Assembly: GCA_963849305.1 (NCBI GenBank) | Contig: CAWKGV010000006.1 | Location: 124,001-188,000 of the forward strand | DNA length: 64,000 bases | Direction: 5' to 3' | From: CAWKGV01 sp963849305 | GTDB lineage: Bacteria > Pseudomonadota > Alphaproteobacteria > Acetobacterales > Acetobacteraceae | Part shown: positions 37,164 to 45,115 of the stretch, in pieces | Position numbering within the stretch: position 1 is the stretch's first letter | How the letters are laid out: each line of letters opens with the position of its first letter | Translations under genes and position numbers: made by a program | The notes under the pieces: model-generated | Databases searched by the model: none | What the model saw: only the letters and a program-made list of their open reading frames with translations | What the model was told of the DNA's origin: nothing

Positions 37164-38057
37164 ATGAAGATCGGCTTTATCGGCCTCGGCATCATGGGTC
37201 GACCCATGGCGGACAACCTGCAACGCGGCGGGCACGAGTTGTTCTTGCACACCATTGGCAAGCTGCCGCCGAACCTGCTGCAAGGCGGGGCGACCAGCTG
37301 CGCGAACGGCCGCGAAGTGGCCGAGCGGTCCGAGGTCGTCATCACGATGGTGCCGGACACGCCTGACGTCGAGACAGTAATCTTCGGGCCGGACGGCGTG
37401 GCGGAGGGTCTGCGTCCGGGCAAGATTGTCGTGGACATGAGCTCGATCTCGCCGATCGCGACCAAGGGCTTCGCCAAACGCGTCAACGAGCGTGGCTGCG
37501 ACTACCTCGACGCGCCGGTCTCGGGCGGCGAGGTGGGCGCCAAGGCGGCGAGCCTCACCATCATGGTGGGTGGCCCGGAGCGGGCCTACGCGACGGTGAA
37601 GCCGCTGTTCGACCTGATGGGCAAGAACATCACTCACGTGGGGGGCAACGGCGACGGGCAGACGACCAAGGTCGCCAACCAGATCATCGTCGCGCTGACG
37701 ATCGAGGCGGTGGGCGAGGCGCTGTTGTTCGCCTCCAAGGCCGGGGCCGACCCCGCCAAGGTGCGCAAGGCTCTGATGGGGGGCTTCGCGAACTCGCGCA
37801 TTCTCGAGCTGCACGGCGAGCGCATGATCGCTCGCAACTTCGATCCCGGCTTTCGGATCGAGCTGCATCAGAAGGACCTCAACCTAGCGCTCCAGGGCGC
37901 GAAGGAGCTGCGGATCAGCCTGCCGAATTCGGCGACGTGCCAGGAGCTGTTCAACGCTTGCGCCGCGCACGGCGGCTCGGCCTGGGACCATTCGGCCATG
38001 GTGCGTGCCCTGGAGCTGTTGGCCAATCACGAAATCGGCGCGAGCGCGGCGACATGA
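37164..38057 (+). CDS. glxR: 2-hydroxy-3-oxopropionate reductase (tartronate semialdehyde reductase)
   Basis: A 297-residue beta-hydroxyacid dehydrogenase reducing tartronate semialdehyde to D-glycerate. Rossmann motif GFIGLGIMGRPMADNL at residues 4-19, substrate loop DAPVSGGEVGAKAASLTIMV near 118, catalytic Lys in GQTTKVANQ near 170, and KDLNLAL near 238. I chose ATG 37164, which follows AAGGAGGAG; an upstream in-frame ATG at 37137 overlaps the hyi stop and has no such site. Third gene of the glycerate pathway. Confidence 0.94.
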   Translation: MKIGFIGLGIMGRPMADNLQRGGHELFLHTIGKLPPNLLQGGATSCANGREVAERSEVVITMVPDTPDVETVIFGPDGVAEGLRPGKIVVDMSSISPIATKGFAKRVNERGCDYLDAPVSGGEVGAKAASLTIMVGGPERAYATVKPLFDLMGKNITHVGGNGDGQTTKVANQIIVALTIEAVGEALLFASKAGADPAKVRKALMGGFANSRILELHGERMIARNFDPGFRIELHQKDLNLALQGAKELRISLPNSATCQELFNACAAHGGSAWDHSAMVRALELLANHEIGASAAT

Positions 38058-38115
38058 GAGTCTGACCACGAAAAACAGAGGCTTTGTCACGGCCTTTGGC
38101 AGGGGAGGAAAGCCA

Positions 38116-39456
38116 ATGTCGTTTTTCAAGTCGCTGTTCGGCCAGGTGGTCGTGGCGCTTGTGCTGGGGATCGTCATCGGCATGGCGTGGCCCGGCTTTG
38201 CCGTCACGCTGAAGCCGCTGGGGGACGGCTTCATCAAGCTCATTCGAATGACCATCGCGCCGCTGGTGTTCGGTGTCGTCGTGCACGGCATCGTCGGCGC
38301 CGGGGACCTCAAGAAAGTCGGGCGGGTTGGGCTCAAGGCGATCCTCTATTTCGAGGCAATGACGACGGTCGCGCTCGCGCTCGGCGTGGTGCTCGCCTAC
38401 GTGGTCAAGCCGGGCGTCGGGATGAACATCGACCCGAAGTCGCTCGATGCATCGTCGCTCGCCGTCTACACCTCGCATGTGGGCCAGGTCACCAACGGCG
38501 TCGATGTGGTGATGCGGATCATCCCCACGACGATCTTCGATGCCTTCTCCAGCGGCGACGTCCTGCAGGTGCTGTTGTTCGCCATCCTGTTCGGCGCCGG
38601 CCTGGCACTGCTCGGCGAACGTGGCCATCAGCTCACGCACGTGATCGAGCAAGCGGTCGATGCCTTATTCAAGGTCATCGGCTTCATCGTCCGCCTTGCA
38701 CCGCTCGGCGTCCTAGGCGCGATCGCCTTCACGGTCGGAAAGTACGGCATCGGCTCGCTCAGGCAGCTCGGGATGCTGGTCGCGCTGTTCTATGTCGCCG
38801 CCGCCATCTTCGTGCTTGTCGTGCTTGGCGCGGTCCTGGGACTCGCAGGCTTCAACATACTGAAGTTCCTTCGCTACCTGCGGGAGGAGCTGCTGATCGT
38901 GCTCGCGACGACCTCCTCCGACGCGGTGCTGCCGCAGGTCATGCGCAAGCTGGAGGCGATGGGGATCAAGGACTCGACGGTCGGCCTGGTGATCCCGACT
39001 GGGTATTCGTTCAACCTGGACGGCTTTTCGATCTATCTCACCTTGGCGGCGGTATTCATCGCCCAGGCGACCAACACGCCACTCTCCACCGGCGATCTGT
39101 TGCTTGTGCTGGGGGCCGCTCTGCTCACCTCGAAGGGGGCGTCAGGCGTACCCGGTTCGGCGATCGTCGTTTTGGCGGCGACGCTGTCCTCCATTCCGGT
39201 GATCCCGGCGATCGGCCTGGTGCTGGTGCTTTCGGTGGACTGGTTCATGGGCATCGCGCGTGCCGTGTCGAACCTGGTCGGCAACTGCGTCGCGACGGTG
39301 GTGATCGCCGCTTGGGAGGGCGACATCGACCGGGTCCAGGCCGCGCGTGTCCTCAACGGGCGCGTCTCGACCGAGGAGCTTCTGGCCATACCCGCGGAGA
39401 CAGCAGAGCCGGTCATGGCGCCGGTCGTGACGACCGCGCAGCCTGCGGTGCGCTGA
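38116..39456 (+). CDS. dctA: C4-dicarboxylate:cation symporter (DctA/GltP family)
   Basis: A 446-residue DAACS-family (SLC1) transporter with eight helices and two re-entrant hairpins. Landmarks: FIKLIRMTIAPLVFGVVVHG near residue 38, the serine-rich hairpin TTSSDAVLPQVMRKLEAMG near 268 and GYSFNLDGFSIYLTLAAVFI near 297 (NLDG is the DctA-type motif). It is unusual inside a gcl operon; a role in importing a dicarboxylate such as malate, or a related acid, is inferred. GGGGAGG precedes ATG 38116. Confidence 0.88.
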   Translation: MSFFKSLFGQVVVALVLGIVIGMAWPGFAVTLKPLGDGFIKLIRMTIAPLVFGVVVHGIVGAGDLKKVGRVGLKAILYFEAMTTVALALGVVLAYVVKPGVGMNIDPKSLDASSLAVYTSHVGQVTNGVDVVMRIIPTTIFDAFSSGDVLQVLLFAILFGAGLALLGERGHQLTHVIEQAVDALFKVIGFIVRLAPLGVLGAIAFTVGKYGIGSLRQLGMLVALFYVAAAIFVLVVLGAVLGLAGFNILKFLRYLREELLIVLATTSSDAVLPQVMRKLEAMGIKDSTVGLVIPTGYSFNLDGFSIYLTLAAVFIAQATNTPLSTGDLLLVLGAALLTSKGASGVPGSAIVVLAATLSSIPVIPAIGLVLVLSVDWFMGIARAVSNLVGNCVATVVIAAWEGDIDRVQAARVLNGRVSTEELLAIPAETAEPVMAPVVTTAQPAVR

Positions 39457-39490
39457 GCAGAAACCGCGGGCGCAGAGGGGGGGCGGATCG

Positions 39491-40774
39491 ATGGCGATCG
39501 CACCACGGGAACTGCTGAGGACTATGTTCGGCGCCGCCGTCGAGGTCGCTCTTCCGGCGCGGACGATCCCTGCGCATCTGCCGCTCCCGCCCAAGGGCCG
39601 CACCGTCGTGGTCGGGGCCGGCAAGGCCACTGCCGCGATGGCCAGGGCCGTAGAGGACGCCTGGCCCGGGCCGCTGGAAGGCCTGGTCCTGACCCGCTAC
39701 GGACACGCGGTTCCCTGCCAGCGTATCGAGGTCGTCGAGGCATCCCATCCCGTCCCCGACGAAGCCGGCTGGCGCGCGGCCGCTCGCATCCTCGAACTGG
39801 TGCGGCCGCTCGGGGAAGACGACCTCGTCATCGCCCTGATCTCCGGCGGCGGCTCCGCTCTGCTCTCGCTGCCGGCGCCGGGTCTGACGCTGGCGGACAA
39901 GCAGGCGATCAACCGCGCGCTGCTGCGCTCAGGCGCCAGCATCGGCGAGATGAACTGCGTGCGTAAACACCTCTCGGCGATCAAGGGCGGCCGGCTCGCG
40001 GCCGCTGCGTATCCGGCGCCGACCGTCACGCTCGTGATCTCGGACGTGCCGGCGGACGATCCCGCCACTATCGCCTCCGGCCCGACGGTTGCGGATGCCT
40101 CCACCTTCGCGGACGCTCGCGCCGTGCTCGCTAAATACGGGATCACGCAGCCGGCCGCGGTGCTGCGCCATCTGGAACTTGGTGCGGAAGAGACGCCAAA
40201 GCCCGGAGATCCTCGCCTGGCGCGCGCGCGGACGGTGATAGTCGCCACGCCGCAGACGTCGCTCGAAGCGGCGGCCTCGGTCGCGCACAGCGCAGGTTTC
40301 GCACCGCTCATCCTCGGCAACGCGATCGAGGGCGAGGCGCGCGAGGTCGGGCGGGTGATGGCCGGCATTGCCCGGCAGGCGGTGCTGCACGGCCAGCCTG
40401 CGCCGCCGCCTTGCGCACTGCTCTCCGGCGGGGAGACCACGGTCACCCTGCGCGGAAACGGTCGCGGTGGCCGCAATGTCGAGTTCCTGCTCGCGCTCGC
40501 GGTGGAGCTGGACGGGCTGCCCGGCGTGTTTGCGCTGGCCGGCGACACGGACGGCATCGACGGCGCGGAGGAAGTGGCGGGGGCGATCATCTCGCCCGAC
40601 ACGCTTGTCCGCGCCGACACGCGCGGAATTCGGGCGAAGGATCGCCTGGCCGACAATGACGGCCACGGCTTCTTCGAGGCGCTCGGTGACCAAGTGATCA
40701 CTGGCCCGACGTTGACCAACGTCAACGATTTCCGCGCCATCCTGATCACCCCCGCGACAGAGGAGACGGCCTAA
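39491..40774 (+). CDS. Glycerate 2-kinase, type II (MOFRL family)
   Basis: A 427-residue type II glycerate kinase (GckA/TtuD) converting D-glycerate to 2-phosphoglycerate. The N-terminal domain has VVVGAGKATAAMARAVE, IALISGGGSALLSLPAPGLT and MNCVRKHLSAIKGGRLA. The C-terminal MOFRL domain has ALLSGGETTVTLRGNGRGGR and FALAGDTDGIDGAEEVAGA. It follows dctA by 34 bases and precedes pyk by 16, completing glyoxylate to glycolysis. Confidence 0.93.
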   Translation: MAIAPRELLRTMFGAAVEVALPARTIPAHLPLPPKGRTVVVGAGKATAAMARAVEDAWPGPLEGLVLTRYGHAVPCQRIEVVEASHPVPDEAGWRAAARILELVRPLGEDDLVIALISGGGSALLSLPAPGLTLADKQAINRALLRSGASIGEMNCVRKHLSAIKGGRLAAAAYPAPTVTLVISDVPADDPATIASGPTVADASTFADARAVLAKYGITQPAAVLRHLELGAEETPKPGDPRLARARTVIVATPQTSLEAAASVAHSAGFAPLILGNAIEGEAREVGRVMAGIARQAVLHGQPAPPPCALLSGGETTVTLRGNGRGGRNVEFLLALAVELDGLPGVFALAGDTDGIDGAEEVAGAIISPDTLVRADTRGIRAKDRLADNDGHGFFEALGDQVITGPTLTNVNDFRAILITPATEETA

Positions 40775-40790
40775 GGGGCCGGATGATCCC

Positions 40791-42204
40791 ATGCGCCGCT
40801 ATCGCAAGGCGAAAATTGTCGCCACCCTCGGGCCGGCGAGTTCCACGCCGAAGGCCATACGCGCCCTGTTCGATGCGGGTGCGGATGTCTTCCGCCTCAA
40901 CTTCAGTCATGGCACGCAGGACGATCATCGCCGTCGTCTCGATACGATCCGTGCCATCGAGCTCGAGACCGGACGGCCCATCGGCGTGCTGGCCGACCTG
41001 CAGGGACCGAAGCTGCGTGTCGGCACCTTCGTCGAGGGTCGGATAGACCTCGAGCCCGGCGCAGGCTTCCGACTCGATCTCGACGAGACACTCGGAGACG
41101 CGCGGCGCGTGCGGATGCCGCATCCGGAGGTATTCGAGGCGCTGGCTCCCGGCGTGGAACTGCTGTTGGACGACGGGAAGGTCCGGTTGCGCGTCGAGAC
41201 CTGCGGATCACGCCACGCCGAGACACGTGTCGTCATCGGCGGTCCGCTCTCGGACCGGAAAGGCGTCAGCGTTGTCGGGGCGGTGCTGCCGGTCTCTGCG
41301 TTGACCACGAAGGATCGCGACGATCTGGCCTTCGCTCTCGGACTCGGGGTGGATTGGGTCGCCCTGTCGTTCGTGCAGCGCCCGGAGGACGTCGAGGAGC
41401 TGAAAGCGATCGTGGGCAGCCGCGCCGGGGTCATGGCGAAGCTCGAGAAGCCGGCCGCGATCGAGCAGCTGGAAGCGATCGTCGAGGCGTCCGACGCCAT
41501 CATGGTGGCGCGCGGCGACCTCGGTGTGGAGATGCCTCCCGAGAAGGTGCCGACGATCCAACGGCGGATTCTTCGCGTCTGCCGCGCTGCCGGCAAGCCG
41601 ACAGTGGTCGCCACGCAGATGCTCGAATCGATGATCCAGGCGCCGACGCCGACGCGCGCGGAAGCCTCGGACGTCGCCTCCGCGATCTATCACGGCGCCG
41701 ATGCCGTGATGCTCTCCGCTGAATTCGGCCTCGGGCCGGTACCCGGTCGAAGCGGTCGCGGTGATGGACCGCATCATCGCCGAAGTCGAGCGCGACCCGT
41801 TCTACCGACAGATGATCGACGCGGCGCATCCCGAGCCGGGCGCGACGATTCCCGACGCGATCTGTTGCGGCCTGCGACGCGCCACCACCCTGCTGCCGTT
41901 AACGGTGGCCGTCACTTACACGAACTCCGGTTATACCGGCCTGCGCGCCGCACGCGAGCGCCCGACGGTGCCGATCCTCGCCTTGGCGACGAGCGCCGAG
42001 ACGGCGCGGCGCCTCACCGCCGTCTGGGGCGTGCACTCGGTGCGGGTTCGTGAGGTGCACGACGTCACGGAGATGGCCGACTACGCTTGCGAGACCGCCG
42101 TCAGAGAGGGTTTCGCCCACAAGGGGGATGTCATCGCCATCGCAGCAGGGACGCCGTTCGGGGTGTCCGGAACGACGAACCTGCTCAAGATCATGAGTGT
42201 GTAA
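40791..42204 (+). pseudogene. pyk: Pyruvate kinase, single-base frameshift
   Basis: A pyruvate kinase of about 470 residues. The first 310 codons are intact (KIVATLGPASSTPKAIRALF, FRLNFSHGTQDDH, MARGDLGV-type VARGDLGVEMPPEKVPTIQR, QMLESMIQAPTPTRAEASDV). At 41721-41726 the sequence GAATTCGG has one T more than the expected GAATCGG (ESASGRYPVEA), throwing the C-terminal domain (VEAVAVMDRIIAEVERDP onwards) into another frame up to TAA 42202. The C-terminal domain itself is well conserved. Either a recent mutation or a base-calling error. It is co-directional with the glycerate kinase. Confidence 0.88.
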
Positions 42205-42235
42205 TCACAGCCGAAGCGAAACAGGGGGAGAAGCA

Positions 42236-43519
42236 ATGATGTCCGAATCCGGACAGGCAGGACCGCCCACCACCCAGCTTGGCGGCGATGCGCTTGGAGT
42301 GGTTGTGATGCGGCGGCTGGAGGAGCTCGCGCAGTTCTCGAGCGAGACGGGCGCGCTGACGCGGCTTTACCTCACGCCACAGCATAAGGCGGCCGCGCAT
42401 CAGGTGATGAGCTGGATGCGGCAGGCCGGCATGGAGTCCAAGATCGACGCCGTCGGCAATGTCGTCGGCCGTTACGAGGGCAACGCCGGCTCCGGCGCCC
42501 CCACCCTGCTGCTCGGCTCGCACATCGACACGGTGCGCAACGCCGGCCGCTATGACGGCATTCTCGGCGTGGTGCTCGCGATTCAGGCCGTTGAGGCGCT
42601 GCACGCGCAAGGCGAGCGCCTGCCTTTCGCCGTCGAGGTGGTCGCCTTTGGCGACGAGGAGGGTGTTCGCTTTCCGGTGACGCTGACCGGGTCACGCGCC
42701 GTCGCCGGCATCCTCGATCCCGCGGCCCTCGATGCCGAGGATGCCGACCGGATCAGCGTGCGCGAGGCGCTGCGGCAATTCGGCTGCAATCCCTCCGACA
42801 TCCCGCAAGTGCCGCGCTCAAAGGCGAATGTTGTCGGCTACATCGAGGTGCATATCGAGCAGGGTCCGGTGCTGGAGGCGGAGCAGCTTCCAGTCGGCAT
42901 CGTGACCGCCATCAATGGCGCCAGCCGTTTCGCGATCGAAGTCGAGGGATTCGCCGGCCATGCCGGGACGGTGCCGATGCGGCTTCGACGCGATGCCGTC
43001 GCCGCGATGGCGGAGATGGTGCTCGCGGTCGAACGCGTGGCCTCCGAGGCGGACGGGCTGGTGGCGACGGTGGGCTGCGTCGAGGCGGTCCCCGGCGCGG
43101 TCAACGTCATCGCCGGGGCGGCCCGCTTCACCATCGACCTGCGGAGCTCGGACGACTCCGCGCGCGCGGCCGCGACCGAACGGCTGCGACGGGAGTTCGC
43201 TGCGATCGCGGCGCGGCGGCACGTCGCGGCGGGGCTGCGCCAGAGCTACAACGAGCCTGCGGCGGTCTGCGCGCCGGCATTGGTCGAGGAACTGGAACGT
43301 TCGGTCGCGCGGGTCGGCGTCCGGCCGCTGCGTCTTCCCAGTGGCGCCGGCCATGACGGCCTGGCCATGGCCGCGCTCTGCCCGATCGGGATGCTGTTCG
43401 TGCGCTGTGCCGGCGGCATCAGCCACAACCCGGCCGAGAGCATCACCGCGGAGGACGCGGATGTCGCGACCCGAGTCTTGATCGACTTCCTCCGTCACTT
43501 CCAGCCCACGCCACGCTGA
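42236..43519 (+). CDS. Zn-dependent amidohydrolase, allantoate amidohydrolase type
   Basis: A 427-residue M20 enzyme of the allantoate amidohydrolase/ureidoglycolate amidohydrolase/carbamoylase (AllC-UAH-HyuC) group. Metal-binding motifs: LGSHIDTVRNAGRYDGILGV near residue 98, AFGDEEGVRF near 140, VHIEQGPVLE near 203, FAGHAGTVPM near 238 and the final SGAGHDGLAMA near 384. Within this island it most likely hydrolyses allantoate to ureidoglycine/ureidoglycolate. A GGGGGAG box precedes ATG 42236. The second M20 gene starts 7 bases after its stop. Confidence 0.88.
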   Translation: MMSESGQAGPPTTQLGGDALGVVVMRRLEELAQFSSETGALTRLYLTPQHKAAAHQVMSWMRQAGMESKIDAVGNVVGRYEGNAGSGAPTLLLGSHIDTVRNAGRYDGILGVVLAIQAVEALHAQGERLPFAVEVVAFGDEEGVRFPVTLTGSRAVAGILDPAALDAEDADRISVREALRQFGCNPSDIPQVPRSKANVVGYIEVHIEQGPVLEAEQLPVGIVTAINGASRFAIEVEGFAGHAGTVPMRLRRDAVAAMAEMVLAVERVASEADGLVATVGCVEAVPGAVNVIAGAARFTIDLRSSDDSARAAATERLRREFAAIAARRHVAAGLRQSYNEPAAVCAPALVEELERSVARVGVRPLRLPSGAGHDGLAMAALCPIGMLFVRCAGGISHNPAESITAEDADVATRVLIDFLRHFQPTPR

Positions 43520-43526
43520 GGACGCC

Positions 43527-44765
43527 ATGTCGCACGACGCCAGCATCCGTGCCTTCCTCGACCACGAGCGCGCCGCTCAAGCCGCCTTCCTGGCCGAGCT
43601 CGTCAGGGTTCCATCCGACAACCCGCCCGGCGACTGCCGCCGCCATGCCGAGCGCGCCGCCGAGCTGCTGGAGGGGCTCGGTTACCGGGTCGAGCGCCAC
43701 CCTGTTCCCGACGATCGGGTACGCGCCAACGGCATGATCAGCGCCACCAATCTCGTGGTACGCCGCCGCTTTGGCGAGGGCGGGCCGGTGATCGCGCTCA
43801 ACGCGCATGGCGACGTGGTGCCCCCCGGCGAGGGCTGGACCCGCGACCCCTACGGCGCGGAGGTGGTGGACGGCTGGATGTACGGCCGCGGCGTCGCCGT
43901 CTCGAAGTCCGACTTCGCGACCTACACTTGGGCGCTCCGCGCGCTTGAGGCATTGGACGCGCCGCTGGCCGGCACGGTCGAGCTGCACTTTACCTACGAC
44001 GAGGAGGCAGGCGGCGAGATCGGGCCGGGATTCCTGCTGGAACAAGGAATCAGTAAGCCGGACCTGGCGCTCAGTGCCGGGTTCTCATATGGCGTCGTCA
44101 CCGCGCACAACGGCTGCCTGCACCTCGAGGTGCAGGTGAACGGTCGTTCGGCGCACGCCGCCATGCCGTACACCGGGGTGGACGCGCTGGAGGCAGCAAC
44201 CGAGGTGCTGAGCGCGCTCTACGGATGGCGCAAGAGCTTGGGGCAGAGGGTCTCGAAGGTGCCGGGCATCGGCTCGCCGCAGCTCACGGTGGGATTGATC
44301 CGCGGCGGCATCAACACCAACGTCGTCCCAGACCGGGTCACCTTCCGGCTCGACCGGCGAATGATCCCCGAGGAGAACCCAGCCGATGTCGAGGCCGAGC
44401 TGCGGAGGGTGATCTCCGGGGCCGCCGGGGCTTTTCCGGAGGCCAGCGTTGAGGTTCGCCGTATCTTGCTTGCGGAGCCTCTGAAGCCCTTGCCCGGCGG
44501 CGAACGCCTGATCGAAGCGCTTTGCCGGCACGCGAGCCTCGTCATGGGCGAGCGGATCGAGGCAAAGGGCGTGCCGCTCTACACCGATGCCCGGCTCTAC
44601 GCTGCGCGCGGCATCCCGGTCGCACTCTACGGCGCCGGCCCTCACACGATCGAGGAAGCGAATGCGCACCGAGCCGATGAGCGCCTGCCGCTCGGCGACC
44701 TGCGAAAAGCCACCGAGGTCGTGGCTCTTACCCTCCTGGACCTGCTGACGCCTGCGCGCGGGTGA
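43527..44765 (+). CDS. M20-family (ArgE/DapE-like) metallohydrolase
   Basis: A 412-residue M20 metallopeptidase-fold hydrolase. Metal ligands: ALNAHGDVVPPGEGWTRDPY near residue 90, MYGRGVAVSKSDFATY near 118, TYDEEAGGEIGPGFL near 156 and, at the C-terminus, ALYGAGPHTIEEANAH near 372. It belongs to a different M20 branch from its neighbour, with the central lid domain starting CLHLEVQVNGRSAHAAMP. Position suggests a second ureide step, such as hydrolysis of ureidoglycolate or a formyl/carbamoyl intermediate; sequence alone does not say. Confidence 0.83.
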   Translation: MSHDASIRAFLDHERAAQAAFLAELVRVPSDNPPGDCRRHAERAAELLEGLGYRVERHPVPDDRVRANGMISATNLVVRRRFGEGGPVIALNAHGDVVPPGEGWTRDPYGAEVVDGWMYGRGVAVSKSDFATYTWALRALEALDAPLAGTVELHFTYDEEAGGEIGPGFLLEQGISKPDLALSAGFSYGVVTAHNGCLHLEVQVNGRSAHAAMPYTGVDALEAATEVLSALYGWRKSLGQRVSKVPGIGSPQLTVGLIRGGINTNVVPDRVTFRLDRRMIPEENPADVEAELRRVISGAAGAFPEASVEVRRILLAEPLKPLPGGERLIEALCRHASLVMGERIEAKGVPLYTDARLYAARGIPVALYGAGPHTIEEANAHRADERLPLGDLRKATEVVALTLLDLLTPARG

Positions 44766-44841
44766 GCCCGGGCGAGAAGCTCGAGCCGCACTGCCCCACA
44801 GGAGAAAACGAGCCGCAATGAGGCCGGAGGAGCATGCAGCC

Positions 44842-44913
44842 ATGGCGAAGATCGACGAGGTCCGCGCGCGCGAGATCCTGGACAGCCGCGGCAATCCGAC
44901 CATGGAGGTCGAC
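44842..44913 (+). pseudogene. eno: Enolase N-terminal stub
   Basis: Only about 24 codons remain: MAKIDEVRAREILDSRGNPT then MEVD. AREILDSRGNPT is the enolase N-terminal signature. The next codons diverge at once, and the remaining 400 residues are absent. A 33-codon frame at 44963-45064 (beginning MADDIQGQLTRG) follows, unrelated as far as I can tell. Enolase would link the glycerate kinase product 2-phosphoglycerate to PEP for pyk, so its former place in the operon makes sense. Confidence 0.75.
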
Positions 44914-45115
44914 GATCGAGGGACCTTTATGTGCCGCGGCGGAGGTAGGGCGGGAAGCGACCATGGCAGACGATATCCAAGGTCAGCTTACCCGCGGGGC
45001 CAGCGAGCTCGACCTGATGCTGCTGGACTGCGCCGAACCCGAGGAGATTGGGCCTCGCAAGTAACGCCGAAACGGTGGGCGTCGAGCCGGCGCCCGCCTG
45101 GGGGAGGAACAGCAG

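Noticed and set aside
44963..45064. 33-codon frame after the enolase stub
   Set aside because: It has an ATG and stop but no recognisable similarity to enolase or anything else; too short to call a gene.
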